Shown in pieces: positions 42,741 through 52,759 of a DNA stretch of 64,000 nucleotides (position 1 is its first letter; every line of letters starts with the position of its first letter). This DNA is from Ectobacillus ponti. GTDB taxonomy: Bacteria > Bacillota > Bacilli > Bacillales > Bacillaceae_G. The translations under genes and the position numbers were made by a program. The stretch is from positions 205,135 through 269,134 of the forward strand of contig NZ_JANCLT010000003.1 of NCBI RefSeq assembly GCF_024294785.1. The letters run 5' to 3'. The notes under the pieces are model-generated. The model was not told the DNA's origin. It made no database searches and was given only the letters and a program-made list of their open reading frames with translations.

Positions 42741-44264
42741 TCTGGAAATCGTTGCTTTTCCTTCCCGTTTTTTTTCATACATCGCTGCGTCCGCTTGTTG
42801 CATAACGGCCTCGACATCGCAGCCGTGCTGCGGATATAAGCCGACACCCATGCTCGCTTTCACGGGAATTTTCATGGCGTCCCAAAAGAAGGGGGAGTTC
42901 TGCAGCAGCTGCTGCAGTGCTTCGGTATACGCGGTTATGCAGGCTGCATCCGCATCCTTGACAAAAATGACGAATTCGTCGCCGGCCAGGCGCGCTGCAA
43001 AGCCTTGGGAAGCGGTGCATTTGCGCAGCAGCGAAGCGACGTGAATTAAAAAAGCATCACCGGCATGATGGCCATATGTATCATTTACCGGCTTGAAATC
43101 GTTCAGGTCCAACAGGATGATGGCTGCCTTTTCAGTTTCTGGATTTTGTAAAGCTTGACCCACCTCTTCATAGAAGCGGTGGCGGTTGGGAAGCCCCGTC
43201 AACGGGTCATGATAAGCCAGAAAGCGCACCTGCTCCTCCGCCTGCTTCCATTCAGTTACATCGCGGGCAATGACCATGCAAAGCCGCTCATCCTCAATAA
43301 ACACAAAGTCGCTGTCAAGCAGGACAATGCGCTCTTCCTCTTGCGGGCCCCACACTGCCAGCTCCAGCTGCTGAAGGCGCAACCCCGCTTGAAAGTGCTG
43401 TTTGTATGCTGCGACGGTTATGTCCGGCTGCACAGCCAAATCAGCCAGCGAGTGCCGGGTCTCCTGCAAAAAACTTTGTGCCGCAGGATTTGCTTCCCGT
43501 ACATTTCCCTCCTCGTCAAGCAGCAAGATGGCGGCCGGATTCATCATGTACAGCGTCTCGAAACGCTTAATGGGCGAAGAAAGGAAGTCATATTTCAGCA
43601 TGGTATAGCGCAGAGAGAGGCACCAGATAAAGCTGCCCCACAGGTATGGATAAGGCGGAAGCGCACCGCCAAACTGTAGATAGCCGAACACCACGTTCCA
43701 TAAGAGATTGTATAAACTGCCGTACATGAGAACCTTCAGGGCATTCTTCAGGTCTGCTGAGACGGCCTTTTGCATGCCGCGCCGCATCAGCCAAAAATAG
43801 AGAAGCAGCAATAGGTTTCCTACAGTTATGGCGATGTAATATTGTGATGAAGGAACTTGCACCTTCCACATGCCATCCTGTACAAATTCGGTGCTGTTAA
43901 AGATGTTTCCGGTAAAGAAGGTCATAACTGCAGGAATGACAGGGATGTACAGAACGTAGGGGTACAGCCAGTTTGGCATTTTTCGGGAAAGTCCGGTAAT
44001 GCGGAAAATATAGTGCAGAGACAAGCACGGGAGCATCACAGCCGCATTGCCAAGCCACAGGGCAACAAGCTTCGGGCTGCAGGAAAGCGGCATATAATGC
44101 CTGGTCAGTTCTTCGCCGAAAACAAATGCCAGGCATAGGGTGGCAGCCGCAACCAGCTGGTGTTCGCGTTTCCTTGGGTTGCGGCTTAATATTTCTGCGC
44201 TTGTATATAAGGTAATTAAAATAGGGATAACATAGATAAGTATAATAATAAGACTTTCAAGCAT
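42738..44264 (-). CDS. 7TM-PAS-GGDEF diguanylate cyclase
   Basis: A 508-residue membrane protein. Seven hydrophobic segments (residues about 3-22, 38-54, 65-88, 100-118, 145-162, 180-197, 205-222) make a histidine-kinase-like 7TM sensor. A PAS segment (TLYMMNPAAILLLDEEGNVREANPAA) follows at 235-330. The GGDEF domain starts AYHDPLTGLPNRHRFYEEV, with ILLDLNDFKPVNDTYGHHAGD and the active-site loop LAGDEFVIF. AGDEF in place of GGDEF is a tolerated variant in several active enzymes. No RxxD inhibitory site is visible just before it. It should make c-di-GMP. Ribosome site weak. Confidence 0.9.
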   Translation of the reverse strand: MLESLIIILIYVIPILITLYTSAEILSRNPRKREHQLVAAATLCLAFVFGEELTRHYMPLSCSPKLVALWLGNAAVMLPCLSLHYIFRITGLSRKMPNWLYPYVLYIPVIPAVMTFFTGNIFNSTEFVQDGMWKVQVPSSQYYIAITVGNLLLLLYFWLMRRGMQKAVSADLKNALKVLMYGSLYNLLWNVVFGYLQFGGALPPYPYLWGSFIWCLSLRYTMLKYDFLSSPIKRFETLYMMNPAAILLLDEEGNVREANPAAQSFLQETRHSLADLAVQPDITVAAYKQHFQAGLRLQQLELAVWGPQEEERIVLLDSDFVFIEDERLCMVIARDVTEWKQAEEQVRFLAYHDPLTGLPNRHRFYEEVGQALQNPETEKAAIILLDLNDFKPVNDTYGHHAGDAFLIHVASLLRKCTASQGFAARLAGDEFVIFVKDADAACITAYTEALQQLLQNSPFFWDAMKIPVKASMGVGLYPQHGCDVEAVMQQADAAMYEKKREGKATISR

Positions 44265-44394
44265 ATGTCAGACACCCAATTCTTTTAAATGTATATAAAA
44301 CTATTATGGCGAAAGGATGCGGAATAGTAAAATATTAAGCGTGCATAAATTTAAAAATTCTGTAAGTGGAGAAGAATTCTTACAAAAAAAGATG

Positions 44395-44423
44395 TTGACG
44401 AATTGGAATCTCCTGTATACAAT
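44395..44423 (+). promoter_or_regulatory. trp operon promoter
   Basis: TTGACG (44395-44400), 17 bp, TACAAT (44418-44423): a near-consensus SigA promoter upstream of the tandem T-boxes. Confidence 0.9.
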
Positions 44424-44435
44424 GAAAACAACTTA

Positions 44436-44677
44436 AACACGAACAGCGTTGATGAAGAAAAGTACGCGCAGGGGACATCCCAGAGAGCTGACGGTTGGTG
44501 CGAGTCAGTATGAAAGCTGTGCGGAATGGGCTTCGGAGCTTCCAAACCGAACATTGGAGTAGGCTTTGGCGAGTGCTCCCCTCGTTACAAAGGGAGAAAG
44601 CGGGCCGCATGTGCGGTCAACGAAGGTGGCACCACGGGTCTCTCGTCCTTTTTTTGATGGATGAGGGGCCCTTTTTG
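44436..44677 (+). ncRNA. T-box leader 1 (tRNA-Trp)
   Basis: A full T-box. Stem I begins near cgttgatgaagaaaagta; the specifier is TGG (44527-44529) in gcggaatgggctt, meaning tRNA-Trp. The T-box bulge aaggtggcaccacgg is at 44623-44637. The terminator pairs gggtctctcgtcc (44636-44648) with ggatgaggggccc (44659-44671, several G-T pairs), then five T. Uncharged tRNA-Trp binding blocks the terminator and lets transcription pass. Confidence 0.93.
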
Positions 44678-44689
44678 TGTTGGGCCGGA

Positions 44690-44961
44690 CAATTGCATAA
44701 GTGAAATTGCTGAACAAGAAGAGTACGTATATTTGAGGCGTTCCAGAGAGCCGGGGCAGGTGAGAGCCGGTGCGATAGAATATACAGAATGGGCTTGTGA
44801 GAGGCGCGTTGAACTTGATAGTAGGCGCGCCCGGGTTCCGCCGTTACAAGGATAGGGTATGTTTTGTACCTGAAAAAAGGGGGATTCTTCGGAATCCAAC
44901 AGAGGTGGCACCGCGGTAACCAATCGTCCTCTGCATGTATTGCACATGCAGAGGTTTTTTT
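44690..44961 (+). ncRNA. T-box leader 2 (tRNA-Trp)
   Basis: A second complete T-box in series. Stem I begins near acaagaagagtacg and the specifier is again TGG (44790-44792, in acagaatgggctt). The conserved agaggtggcaccgcgg is at 44901-44916, and the terminator pairs cctctgcatgt (44928-44938) with acatgcagagg (44944-44954) before seven T. Passing two T-boxes in series should give tighter, steeper control. Tandem trp T-boxes are known in the B. cereus group. Confidence 0.93.
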
Positions 44962-44983
44962 ATGCAGAAAAGGAGGAATCGAC

Positions 44984-46381
44984 ATGACGACGAAACAAAC
45001 GGCGCAGCCGTATTTGCTGATAGAAACGATGGAGGGCGATGAAGTCACACCGATTGTGCTGTATCACCGCCTGCAGGGAAAGAAGAAATTCCTGCTTGAA
45101 AGCTCACTGTCCAAGGAGGATAAGGGACGGTATTCCTTCATCGGCTGCAATCCGTATCTTGAACTGAAAAGCCATGGAAGTGCGGTGGAGCTGATATATG
45201 AAGACCGCACGGAAACGCGGGAGGGCCGGGTGCTGGAGGCGATACGCGAGGTGCTGCCGTTCCATGAGATCGACAGTCCGTTTCCGTTCTCAGGCGGTGC
45301 CGTCGGCTATGTCGGCTACGATGTGATCCGGCAGTATGAGCAGCTTGGCGATATCAATGAAGACCTGCTCGAAATGCCGGAAGCCCACCTGATGTTTTAC
45401 CAGACGTTTCTCGTGTATGACCATAAGCTGCAGCAGGTGTCCTTCGTGTATGTGTACCGTCCGGATGAAGAGCGTTCTGAGGAAGAGGCGCGGGGGCTGC
45501 TGCGGGAAATGCGGGCGCAGATTCTAAAGGGCGGCATGGTGGAGGCGCAGACGGCTGACTTGCATGCGACATTCACCTCCAACGTCACGAAGGACGAATT
45601 CTGCGGCATGGTGGAGAAGGCGAAGGAATATATTCGGGCGGGGGACATTTTTCAGGTGGTGCTGTCACAGCGCTTGACGGCAAGCTTTCAAGGAAATCCA
45701 TTCGGCCTGTACCGCAGGCTCCGGGTGACCAATCCGTCACCGTATATGTTTTTTGTAGACTTTGGCGATTACATCGTGCTTGGCTCCTCGCCGGAAAGCC
45801 TGCTGGCGGTGCGCGGCAGCAAGGTGACGACGAACCCAATCGCGGGAACACGGCCGCGCGGCAAAACGCCGGAAGCGGACCGCAGCATTGAAAAGGAGCT
45901 GCTTGCGAACGAAAAGGAAAAGGCGGAGCATCTCATGCTCGTGGATCTGGGCCGCAATGACATCGGCTTCATCAGTGAGATCGGTACCGTGCAGCTCGAG
46001 AAGTTCATGGCGGTGGAGCGCTACTCACACGTCATGCATCTTGTCTCCGAGGTATCGGGCGAGCTGAAGCCCGGTATGACCTGCTTTGATGCACTGGCGT
46101 TTTGCCTGCCGGCGGGAACCGTATCCGGGGCGCCGAAAATCCGGGCGATGACGATTATTGATGAATTGGAGAACTGCAAGCGGAATGTATATGCCGGCAC
46201 AGTCGGATACATCTCCTTCACGGGTGATATGGATATGGCCCTTGCCATCCGGACGATGGTGGTGAAGGATCAGCAGGCCTACATTCAGGCGGGAGCCGGT
46301 GTGGTGTACGATTCTGATCCGGAGGCCGAGTACGAAGAAACGATGAATAAAGCGCGCGCGCTGCTGGAGGTCATGCGATGA
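44984..46381 (+). CDS. trpE: Anthranilate synthase component I
   Basis: A 465-residue chorismate-using subunit making anthranilate with TrpG. The N-terminal allosteric motif LLESSLSKEDKGRYSFIG (Leu-Leu-Glu-Ser for tryptophan feedback) is at about residues 34-51. The C-terminal catalytic region has VLSQRL, GSSPESLLAV, PIAGTRPRG, MLVDLGRNDIG, GTVSGAPKIRAM and QAGAGVVYDSDPEAEYEE. ATG 44984 follows AAAGGAGG; the longer open frame runs back into T-box 2 and is not used. It overlaps trpG by 4 bp. Confidence 0.97.
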   Translation: MTTKQTAQPYLLIETMEGDEVTPIVLYHRLQGKKKFLLESSLSKEDKGRYSFIGCNPYLELKSHGSAVELIYEDRTETREGRVLEAIREVLPFHEIDSPFPFSGGAVGYVGYDVIRQYEQLGDINEDLLEMPEAHLMFYQTFLVYDHKLQQVSFVYVYRPDEERSEEEARGLLREMRAQILKGGMVEAQTADLHATFTSNVTKDEFCGMVEKAKEYIRAGDIFQVVLSQRLTASFQGNPFGLYRRLRVTNPSPYMFFVDFGDYIVLGSSPESLLAVRGSKVTTNPIAGTRPRGKTPEADRSIEKELLANEKEKAEHLMLVDLGRNDIGFISEIGTVQLEKFMAVERYSHVMHLVSEVSGELKPGMTCFDALAFCLPAGTVSGAPKIRAMTIIDELENCKRNVYAGTVGYISFTGDMDMALAIRTMVVKDQQAYIQAGAGVVYDSDPEAEYEETMNKARALLEVMR

Positions 46382-46965
46382 TACTCTTACTTGATAATTA
46401 CGATTCCTTTACGTTTAACTTATATCAGCTCTTGGGCATGTGCGGCGAGGAAGTCAAAATTGTCCGCAACGACCGGATTACCATGGAAGAAATTCAGAAA
46501 ATGAACCCGAAGGCCATCGTCCTGTCACCGGGGCCGGGGCGGCCTGAGGATGCGGGCATTTGTATTCAGGTGATTCAGAATCTTGGGAATAGCGTGCCGA
46601 TTCTGGGGATTTGTCTGGGCCATCAGGCCATGGTGCACGCATACGGCGGCAAAGTGGTCCGGGCGGGCCGGGTAAAGCATGGAAAGACGTCCCTTGTAAA
46701 GCACAGCGGGACCTCCATCTTCCGCTATGTGAAGCAGCCGTTCACGGCCATGCGCTACCACTCGCTCGTGGCGGAGCAGAGCACGCTGCCGGAGGTGTTC
46801 GATGTGCTGGCAACCTCCATGGACGACGGCGAGGTGATGGCAATCAAGCACCATTACCATCCGCTGTTCGGGCTGCAATTCCATCCGGAATCGATTGCAA
46901 CAGAGGAAGGGAAGAAGCTTTTACAGGAGTTTTTAACATATGCAAACAAGGAGGCGGCGGTATGA
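46378..46965 (+). CDS. trpG: Anthranilate synthase component II (glutamine amidotransferase)
   Basis: A 195-residue class I glutamine amidotransferase. [29 protein letters not shown], the nucleophile GICLGHQAM (Cys about 79) and [10 protein letters not shown] with the catalytic His-x-Glu are all present. In B. subtilis this subunit (PabA) is outside the trp operon and shared with folate synthesis; here it lies inside, as in the B. cereus group. It may still serve both. ATGA overlaps join it to trpE and trpD. Confidence 0.95.
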   Translation: MILLLDNYDSFTFNLYQLLGMCGEEVKIVRNDRITMEEIQKMNPKAIVLSPGPGRPEDAGICIQVIQNLGNSVPILGICLGHQAMVHAYGGKVVRAGRVKHGKTSLVKHSGTSIFRYVKQPFTAMRYHSLVAEQSTLPEVFDVLATSMDDGEVMAIKHHYHPLFGLQFHPESIATEEGKKLLQEFLTYANKEAAV

Positions 46966-47987
46966 ACGCATATTTGCGGAAGCTCATTGAGCGGCAGGCA
47001 TTGACGGAGCAAGAGGTGTATGAGGCTGGCATCAGCATGTTTGAAGGCAGTGTGTCTGATTCGCAGATTGCCGCCTTCCTGGTCGGCTTGAAAACAAAGG
47101 GAGAAACGCCGGACGAGATTTTCGGGCTCGTGCGGGCGATGCGCGACAAGGCTGTGCCGTTTTCCAAAAGCATTGCGGGCGCCATGGATAATTGCGGCAC
47201 CGGCGGCGATGGGGCGCAGACGTTCAACATCAGCACGACAACGGCATTTGTGCTGGCGGGTGCCGGCGTGAAGGTGGCAAAGCACGGCAACCGCTCCGTA
47301 TCAAGCAAGTCCGGCAGCGCCGATGTGCTCGAACGCCTCGGCATCAACATTACCTGCCCGCCGGAGCAGGTGGAGCAGCTGCTGGAAACAGTCGGCATTG
47401 CGTTTCTGTTCGCGCCGTCTGTCCACCCGGCGATGAAGCGGGTCATGCACATCCGCAAGGAACTGAATATTCCGACGATATTCAATATGATTGGGCCGCT
47501 GACAAATCCAGTGGAGCTGGAAACGCAGCTGGTCGGCATCTACAAGCGGGAAATGCTTGTGCCGGTGGCTGAGGTGCTGTATAAGATTGGCCGCAAGCGC
47601 GCGGTGGTGCTGAACGGCAGCGGCCATCTTGATGAAGCATCGCTGCAGGGCGAGAATTATATCGCACTGCTGGAAGACGGCAAGATTCATGAAATGACGC
47701 TGCACCCGGCGGATTACGGCTTTGAGGTTGTGCCAAACAGTGCCATCCGCGGCGGCGGCCCGGAGGAAAATGCGAGAATTTTGACGAATATACTGCAGGG
47801 AGAGACTGGCCCATTTCGTGATACAGTCGTGCTCAACGCGGCGCTTGGCTTGTTCGCAAACGGAAAAGCGCGGACAGTGGAGCACGGCATCCAACTGGCA
47901 AAGGAAAGCATTGATTCCGGCAAGGCGCTTCATAAGCTGCGCCTGCTGGCAGAGGAAAGCAATCGATTGAAAGAGGTGGCACAATGA
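46962..47987 (+). CDS. trpD: Anthranilate phosphoribosyltransferase
   Basis: A 341-residue enzyme joining anthranilate to [26 protein letters not shown] (PRPP-binding GTGGD), [22 protein letters not shown] and [10 protein letters not shown] are the family signatures; [13 protein letters not shown] is near the C-terminus. The start at 46962 overlaps the trpG stop (ATGA); a much longer frame reading back through trpG is out of place. ATGA overlap also joins it to trpC. Confidence 0.97.
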   Translation: MNAYLRKLIERQALTEQEVYEAGISMFEGSVSDSQIAAFLVGLKTKGETPDEIFGLVRAMRDKAVPFSKSIAGAMDNCGTGGDGAQTFNISTTTAFVLAGAGVKVAKHGNRSVSSKSGSADVLERLGINITCPPEQVEQLLETVGIAFLFAPSVHPAMKRVMHIRKELNIPTIFNMIGPLTNPVELETQLVGIYKREMLVPVAEVLYKIGRKRAVVLNGSGHLDEASLQGENYIALLEDGKIHEMTLHPADYGFEVVPNSAIRGGGPEENARILTNILQGETGPFRDTVVLNAALGLFANGKARTVEHGIQLAKESIDSGKALHKLRLLAEESNRLKEVAQ

Positions 47988-48742
47988 CGATTTTGGATAC
48001 GATTTTGGCGCAGAAGGTGCGCGAGGTGGAAGAGCTGAAGGGAAGCACCGTTTTATCTGAGGAGCAGCGCGTGCATGCTTCTCTCGTGGAGAAGCTGAAG
48101 CAGCCGGGCATTACCATTATTTCTGAAATAAAGCGGGCCTCGCCTTCTAAGGGAGACTTGAATGTGGAGGTGGATGTGCCGGCGCAGGCAGCGGCTTATG
48201 AGAAGCACGGGGCAGGCGCGATTTCTGTCCTGACGGATTCGCAGTTTTTCAAGGGCTCCTTTGCAGATTTGGAAGAGGTGCGCGGCGTGGTGGATGTACC
48301 GCTTCTGTGCAAGGACTTTGTCATTGATGAGGTGCAAATTCAACGGGCAAACGCAGCCGGTGCCGATATCATCCTGCTGATTGCGGCGGCGTTGGAGCCG
48401 CAGCGCCTGCACCAGCTCTATGAATATGCGAAGACACTCGGGCTTGATGTGATCGTAGAGGTGCACAACGAAGAGGAGCTGGAGGCAGTTCTGCCGGTGC
48501 AGCCGGACATCATCGGAGTCAACAACCGCAACCTGAAAACCTTTGAGGTGGATTTGGCGGTGACGGAGCGCTTGGCGCCGCGTGTCCTGGCAGCGGGAAG
48601 CCTGCTCATCAGCGAAAGCGGCATTCATTCCCGGGAGGATGCCCTGCGTGTGCAGGCGGCCGGTGCGAGCGGCATCCTGGTAGGCGAAGCCTTCATGAAG
48701 GCAGATTCGCTCGAAAGCATGTTTGCCGGATTGCGGGTGTAA
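47984..48742 (+). CDS. trpC: Indole-3-glycerol-phosphate synthase
   Basis: A 252-residue TIM-barrel enzyme. [15 protein letters not shown] (catalytic Lys), [32 protein letters not shown] (second Lys), [35 protein letters not shown] and [13 protein letters not shown] follow the canonical order. It is a separate protein from TrpF, as in other Bacillus. Overlaps trpD by 4 bp. Confidence 0.97.
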   Translation: MTILDTILAQKVREVEELKGSTVLSEEQRVHASLVEKLKQPGITIISEIKRASPSKGDLNVEVDVPAQAAAYEKHGAGAISVLTDSQFFKGSFADLEEVRGVVDVPLLCKDFVIDEVQIQRANAAGADIILLIAAALEPQRLHQLYEYAKTLGLDVIVEVHNEEELEAVLPVQPDIIGVNNRNLKTFEVDLAVTERLAPRVLAAGSLLISESGIHSREDALRVQAAGASGILVGEAFMKADSLESMFAGLRV

Positions 48743-48745
48743 ATC

Positions 48746-49384
48746 ATGAAGGTAAAGGTGTGCGGCATCACGGATGTGGAAACGGCAAAGCGGACAGCCG
48801 CGCTTGGGGCTGACGCCATCGGGTTTGTCTTTGCGAAAAGCAAGCGCCAAATCAGCCCGGAGGCAGCAAGAGAGATCATCGCGGGCTTGCCGGCCGGCGT
48901 GCTGAAGGTCGGCGTGTTTGTCAACGAGTCCCGGGAACGGGTGGAGGAAATCGTGCGTGTTTGCGGCCTGGATTATGCGCAGCTGCATGGCGACGAAGAT
49001 GAAGCGTATGCACAGGAATTACAGGTTCCTTTTATCAAAGCCTTCGGAGTGGGTTCAACAGCCGATGTGGAGGCGGCGCTCCGGTATCCGGCGGACTATA
49101 TCCTGCTCGACAGTCCAAAGGGGGCGTACCAGGGCGGCAACGGAAAGAAGTTTGATTGGTCGCTGCTCGACGGGCTGAGCGGGGAGGAACGGGGCCGCAT
49201 CATTCTGGCGGGCGGACTTGGCGCCGAAAACGTGGCAGAAGCCGCGCGGTGGGTGCAGCCGTATATGGTGGACGCCAGCAGCAGCCTGGAGACAGACGGA
49301 AAAAAGGATTTGAGCAAAATTCAAACATTCATTGAAACGGTAAAGGAGAGTCACAATGACAACTTACACGTATCCAGATCATAA
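48746..49384 (+). CDS. trpF: Phosphoribosylanthranilate isomerase
   Basis: A 212-residue TIM barrel that performs the Amadori rearrangement before Trp[33 protein letters not shown] opens it (catalytic Cys in KVCGI). LQLHGDE-like [30 protein letters not shown] (catalytic Asp) and [14 protein letters not shown] are present. Its last 29 bp overlap trpB, so the order of enzymes is coupled. Confidence 0.95.
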   Translation: MKVKVCGITDVETAKRTAALGADAIGFVFAKSKRQISPEAAREIIAGLPAGVLKVGVFVNESRERVEEIVRVCGLDYAQLHGDEDEAYAQELQVPFIKAFGVGSTADVEAALRYPADYILLDSPKGAYQGGNGKKFDWSLLDGLSGEERGRIILAGGLGAENVAEAARWVQPYMVDASSSLETDGKKDLSKIQTFIETVKESHNDNLHVSRS

Positions 49385-50552
49385 AGGCCATTTCGGCATC
49401 TACGGCGGGCGTTATGTGCCGGAAACATTGATGCAGTCTGTATTGGAGCTTGAGGAAGCCTACAAGGAAGCCATGGCGGATGAAGCGTTTCAAAAGCAGG
49501 TCCGTTATTACCTGGAAAACTATGTCGGCCGCGAAACGCCGCTGTATTATGCCGAGAACCTGACAAAGCGCCTGGGCGGGGCGAAAATTTATCTCAAGCG
49601 GGAAGACCTGAACCATACAGGCGCCCATAAAATCAATAACACCATCGGGCAGGCGCTGCTTGCGGTGCGCATGGGCAAAAAGAAGATTGTGGCGGAAACG
49701 GGAGCCGGCCAGCACGGCGTGGCAACTGCGACGGTATGCGCGCTGCTTGGCTTGGAATGCGTGATTTTCATGGGCGAAGAGGATATCCGCCGCCAGCGCT
49801 TGAACGTGTTCCGCATGGAGCTGCTCGGCGCGCAGGTGGAAAGCGTGACCTCCGGCAGCGCGACGCTGAAGGATGCGGTCAACGAGGCGCTGCGCTACTG
49901 GGTGACAAACGTGGGGGATACACACTATATCATGGGCTCTGTGCTGGGACCGCATCCGTTCCCGGTGATGGTGCGTGACTTCCAAAGCGTCATCGGCAAA
50001 GAGACAATTGCCCAGTATACGGCGCTGACAGGCAAAATGCCGGAAGCGGTCGTTGCCTGCGTGGGCGGCGGCAGCAATGCCATGGGCATGTTCTATCCGT
50101 TCATTGAGCATGAGGACGTGAAGCTGTACGGCGTGGAAGCAGCCGGCTCCGGTGTGGATACAGAGAAGCATGCGGCCACGATGACGAAGGGAACGGCGGG
50201 CGTGCTGCACGGCTCCATGATGTACCTGCTGCAGGATGAAGACGGCCAGATCCAGGAGGCGCATTCCATCTCCGCAGGCTTGGATTATCCGGGCGTCGGG
50301 CCGGAGCACAGTCTATTAAAGGATATCAAACGGGCTGAATACCATGCGGTAACGGATGCCGAAGCGCTGGAGGCGTTCCAGCTGCTGTCCAAAGCAGAGG
50401 GCATCATTCCGGCGCTCGAAAGCTCACATGCGATTGCGTTCGCAGTGAAGCTGGCGCCAACGATGAGCCCGGAGGAAGGGCTGGTCATCTGCCTGTCCGG
50501 CCGAGGCGACAAAGACGTAGACAGCGTGATTCAATACCTGGGGAGGAACTAA
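49356..50552 (+). CDS. trpB: Tryptophan synthase beta chain
   Basis: A 398-residue PLP enzyme. [43 protein letters not shown] (PLP Lys in HTGAHKIN), [38 protein letters not shown] (phosphate loop) and [15 protein letters not shown] are complete. It makes tryptophan from indole and serine as an alpha2-beta2 complex with TrpA. AAGGAG precedes the ATG within the end of trpF. Confidence 0.98.
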   Translation: MTTYTYPDHKGHFGIYGGRYVPETLMQSVLELEEAYKEAMADEAFQKQVRYYLENYVGRETPLYYAENLTKRLGGAKIYLKREDLNHTGAHKINNTIGQALLAVRMGKKKIVAETGAGQHGVATATVCALLGLECVIFMGEEDIRRQRLNVFRMELLGAQVESVTSGSATLKDAVNEALRYWVTNVGDTHYIMGSVLGPHPFPVMVRDFQSVIGKETIAQYTALTGKMPEAVVACVGGGSNAMGMFYPFIEHEDVKLYGVEAAGSGVDTEKHAATMTKGTAGVLHGSMMYLLQDEDGQIQEAHSISAGLDYPGVGPEHSLLKDIKRAEYHAVTDAEALEAFQLLSKAEGIIPALESSHAIAFAVKLAPTMSPEEGLVICLSGRGDKDVDSVIQYLGRN

Positions 50553-50554
50553 GG

Positions 50555-51340
50555 ATGGGTGTACAGCGAATTCAAGCAGTGTTTGGGGCATTGAAGCAGC
50601 AAAATGAGAAAGCGTTCGTGCCGTATATCATGGCGGGTGACGGCGGCTTGGATAAATTAAAGGAAGATATTCTGTTTTTGGATGGAGCCGGCGCAAGCAT
50701 TTTAGAGATCGGCATTCCCTTCTCCGATCCGGTGGCGGACGGCCCGACGATTCAAAAGGCGGGCAAGCGCGCGCTGGATGGCGGCACAACCATTGCCGGC
50801 ATTTTTGAGGCATTGAAAGAGGTGCGGCCGCAGGTCAGCATGCCGTTTGTGCTGATGACCTACCTGAACCCGATTCTTGCCTTCGGCCGTGAACGGTTTG
50901 TGGAGCACTGTGTGGAAGCCGGTGTGGACGGCATCATCGTGCCGGATTTGCCGAATGAAGAAATCGGCATTATCTCTGATGTGCTGGCAGCGGCAGGCAT
51001 CGCGTTGATTCCGCTTGTAACCCTGACGAGTCCGCTCGAGCGGATTCAGCGCATTGCAGCCGAATCCTCCGGGTTCATGTACGCGGTCACGGTCACGGGT
51101 GTAACCGGCGCGCGCCAGGAATTTCAGGAGCATGTCTTCACCTACCTGAAGGAAGTGAAGGAAGCGGTGGATTTGCCGGTGCTTGCTGGCTTTGGCATCT
51201 CCACACCGGAGCAGGTCAAGGAGGTTGGCGCGGTATGCGACGGCGTCGTTGTGGGCAGCCGCATTGTGGATTTGCTGGCGGAAGGCAAGTACGATGAGAT
51301 TGCCGAACTGATTGGATCATCGAAGACACAGACGGTGTAA
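50555..51340 (+). CDS. trpA: Tryptophan synthase alpha chain
   Basis: A 261-residue TIM-barrel subunit cleaving indole-3-glycerol phosphate. [42 protein letters not shown] (catalytic Glu and phosphate-side residues), [25 protein letters not shown] (catalytic Asp), [10 protein letters not shown] and [13 protein letters not shown] are seen. Starts 3 bp after trpB and ends the seven-gene operon before a strong terminator. Confidence 0.97.
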   Translation: MGVQRIQAVFGALKQQNEKAFVPYIMAGDGGLDKLKEDILFLDGAGASILEIGIPFSDPVADGPTIQKAGKRALDGGTTIAGIFEALKEVRPQVSMPFVLMTYLNPILAFGRERFVEHCVEAGVDGIIVPDLPNEEIGIISDVLAAAGIALIPLVTLTSPLERIQRIAAESSGFMYAVTVTGVTGARQEFQEHVFTYLKEVKEAVDLPVLAGFGISTPEQVKEVGAVCDGVVVGSRIVDLLAEGKYDEIAELIGSSKTQTV

Positions 51341-51343
51341 GGG

Positions 51344-51374
51344 GCAGAGCCGCGGGAAGCGGCTCTGTTTTTTT
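51344..51374 (+). terminator. trp operon terminator
   Basis: cagagccgc (51344-51352) and gcggctctg (51359-51367) before seven T. Confidence 0.95.
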
Positions 51375-51571
51375 GTGATATACATACGCCGCAAAATCGC
51401 TTGTCTTGTCACATATACCTCATGTCACATGGAAGAAAATGTGCTACAATAGCAAAATATACGATATATTGTTATATAGCACATCCTGCAATTTCCATTA
51501 GAAAGAATAGATTCATATGTTATGATAGAAGTTGTGCCCATCCTTATATCTTAATAGGGGGAATAAATACT

Positions 51572-52600
51572 ATGACTACAGCAGTTGCAACTTCACGTGA
51601 AATGTTAAGGAAACCGAAAAAACGAAAGCTGCTTCGCCAGCTTCTCATTCTTGTTTTTGTACTGTTCTTGGGGGGCGGCGGATTTTTGTATGGGACAAAC
51701 CAAGGCCATGAGATTCGCCGCATGCTGGTCGGCACGGCGCTCTCTACAATGCACTACCAGTGGGTGCTGCAGTTCCTGCCGGTGTTGCTTCCGCAAGCTG
51801 AAATTGATGAACTGAACAAGCTGCGCACCGACCCGCCGACAGAGCAGACAACGATTGCCAAGCCGGCAGCAGCGGCTGCCCGCCAAGCAAAGGCTGTGCG
51901 GGTTGAAACGGTGGAAACAAGCAACTATACAGCCAAGGTGCTGATTGTGCCGGATCCGACAACCGTTCATCTGGTGGTGACGGCGCTTAAGGAAAAAGGT
52001 GAGCCGTTGTCTGATCTGATCAAAAACAATCATGGCGTTGCCGGAATCAATGCCGGCGGCTTTATCGACCAGAGCGGCAAGGGCATGGGCGGCCAGCCGA
52101 TTGGCGTCGTAATCAGCCGGGGAGCTGTGCTGAACGTGCCGAATGGCGACCGCAGCGAAAAGCAGCTGGTGGCGGCATTCCTGCCAAACGGGGAGTTCAT
52201 TACCGGCTCCTATTCCACAAATCAGCTCGTCAATCTGGGTGCGAAAGAGGCGGTCAGCTTCGGGCCGCAGCTGATTGTAAACGGCGCAAGCAAGGTGACA
52301 CATTCGCTTGACAATGCCTGGGGCTGGGCGCCGCGCACTGCGATTGGACAGGCCGAGGACGGCAGCATGATTATGGTGGCGACAGACGGGCGCTTTTATG
52401 CGGACAAATCACACCGCGGTGCATCCATGTCCGATCTTGTCAAGATTTTTGAGTCTTATCATGTGACAAATGCCATTGCCATGGACGGCGGCGGCTCCAC
52501 TACCATGATTAAGGATGGCGAGCTGCAGCTGAAGCCGGCAACGAGCACAGCAGTAGGCATGCGCTATCTGCCGAATGCATGGGTTGTCATTCCACACTAA
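51572..52600 (+). CDS. Membrane-anchored NAGPA-domain (phosphodiester glycosidase) protein
   Basis: A 342-residue protein. Residues 1-20 are basic (KPKKRKLLRQ), followed by one hydrophobic segment (about 22-42), an uncleaved signal anchor placing the rest outside. Residues about 115-342 are the NAGPA domain: VAGINAGGFIDQSGKGMGGQPIGVV, GPQLIVNGASKV, RTAIGQAEDGSMIMVATDG and NAIAMDGGGSTTMIKDG. These hydrolyse or transfer wall-polymer phosphodiester sugars; B. subtilis YveA/PdaX-like roles differ, so the substrate is open. ATG 51572 follows AGGGGG; the longer frame upstream lacks a ribosome site. It stands alone. Confidence 0.88.
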   Translation: MTTAVATSREMLRKPKKRKLLRQLLILVFVLFLGGGGFLYGTNQGHEIRRMLVGTALSTMHYQWVLQFLPVLLPQAEIDELNKLRTDPPTEQTTIAKPAAAAARQAKAVRVETVETSNYTAKVLIVPDPTTVHLVVTALKEKGEPLSDLIKNNHGVAGINAGGFIDQSGKGMGGQPIGVVISRGAVLNVPNGDRSEKQLVAAFLPNGEFITGSYSTNQLVNLGAKEAVSFGPQLIVNGASKVTHSLDNAWGWAPRTAIGQAEDGSMIMVATDGRFYADKSHRGASMSDLVKIFESYHVTNAIAMDGGGSTTMIKDGELQLKPATSTAVGMRYLPNAWVVIPH

Positions 52601-52602
52601 GA

Positions 52603-52637
52603 GAGACATGGGCGATGCAAGCCCGTGTCTTTTTTTG
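52603..52637 (+). terminator. Terminator after the NAGPA gene
   Basis: agacatgggc (52604-52613) and gcccgtgtct (52621-52630) with eight T. Confidence 0.92.
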
Positions 52638-52719
52638 TGAGAACGATATGTCTATTCTCTTCGGAAAGCGACTACATCTACAGACTTTAATAAAAAGGCG
52701 GAATTTTTTGAATTCGTTA

Positions 52720-52725
52720 TATAAT
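52720..52725 (+). promoter_or_regulatory. -10 box of the permease gene
   Basis: TATAAT at 52720-52725 puts the transcript start near 52732, only about 7 nt before the first ATG (52739). This favours the GTG at 52760 as the true start. No strong -35 was seen. Confidence 0.5.
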
Positions 52726-52759
52726 AGTTTGTATAAAAATGGATAAGAAGGTGATCCTT

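Noticed and set aside
42738-44264. Treating the AGDEF site as an inactive diguanylate cyclase
   Set aside because: A at the first position is tolerated in active members, and the remaining metal and GTP residues are in place, so inactivity cannot be claimed.
46611-46961. N-terminal extension of trpD reading back through trpG
   Set aside because: It is out of frame with trpG; the ATGA overlap start at 46962 gives the normal TrpD length.
49329-50309. A 326-codon minus-strand frame opposite trpB
   Set aside because: Shadow of TrpB; His/Arg-rich text typical of antisense of GC-rich codons.
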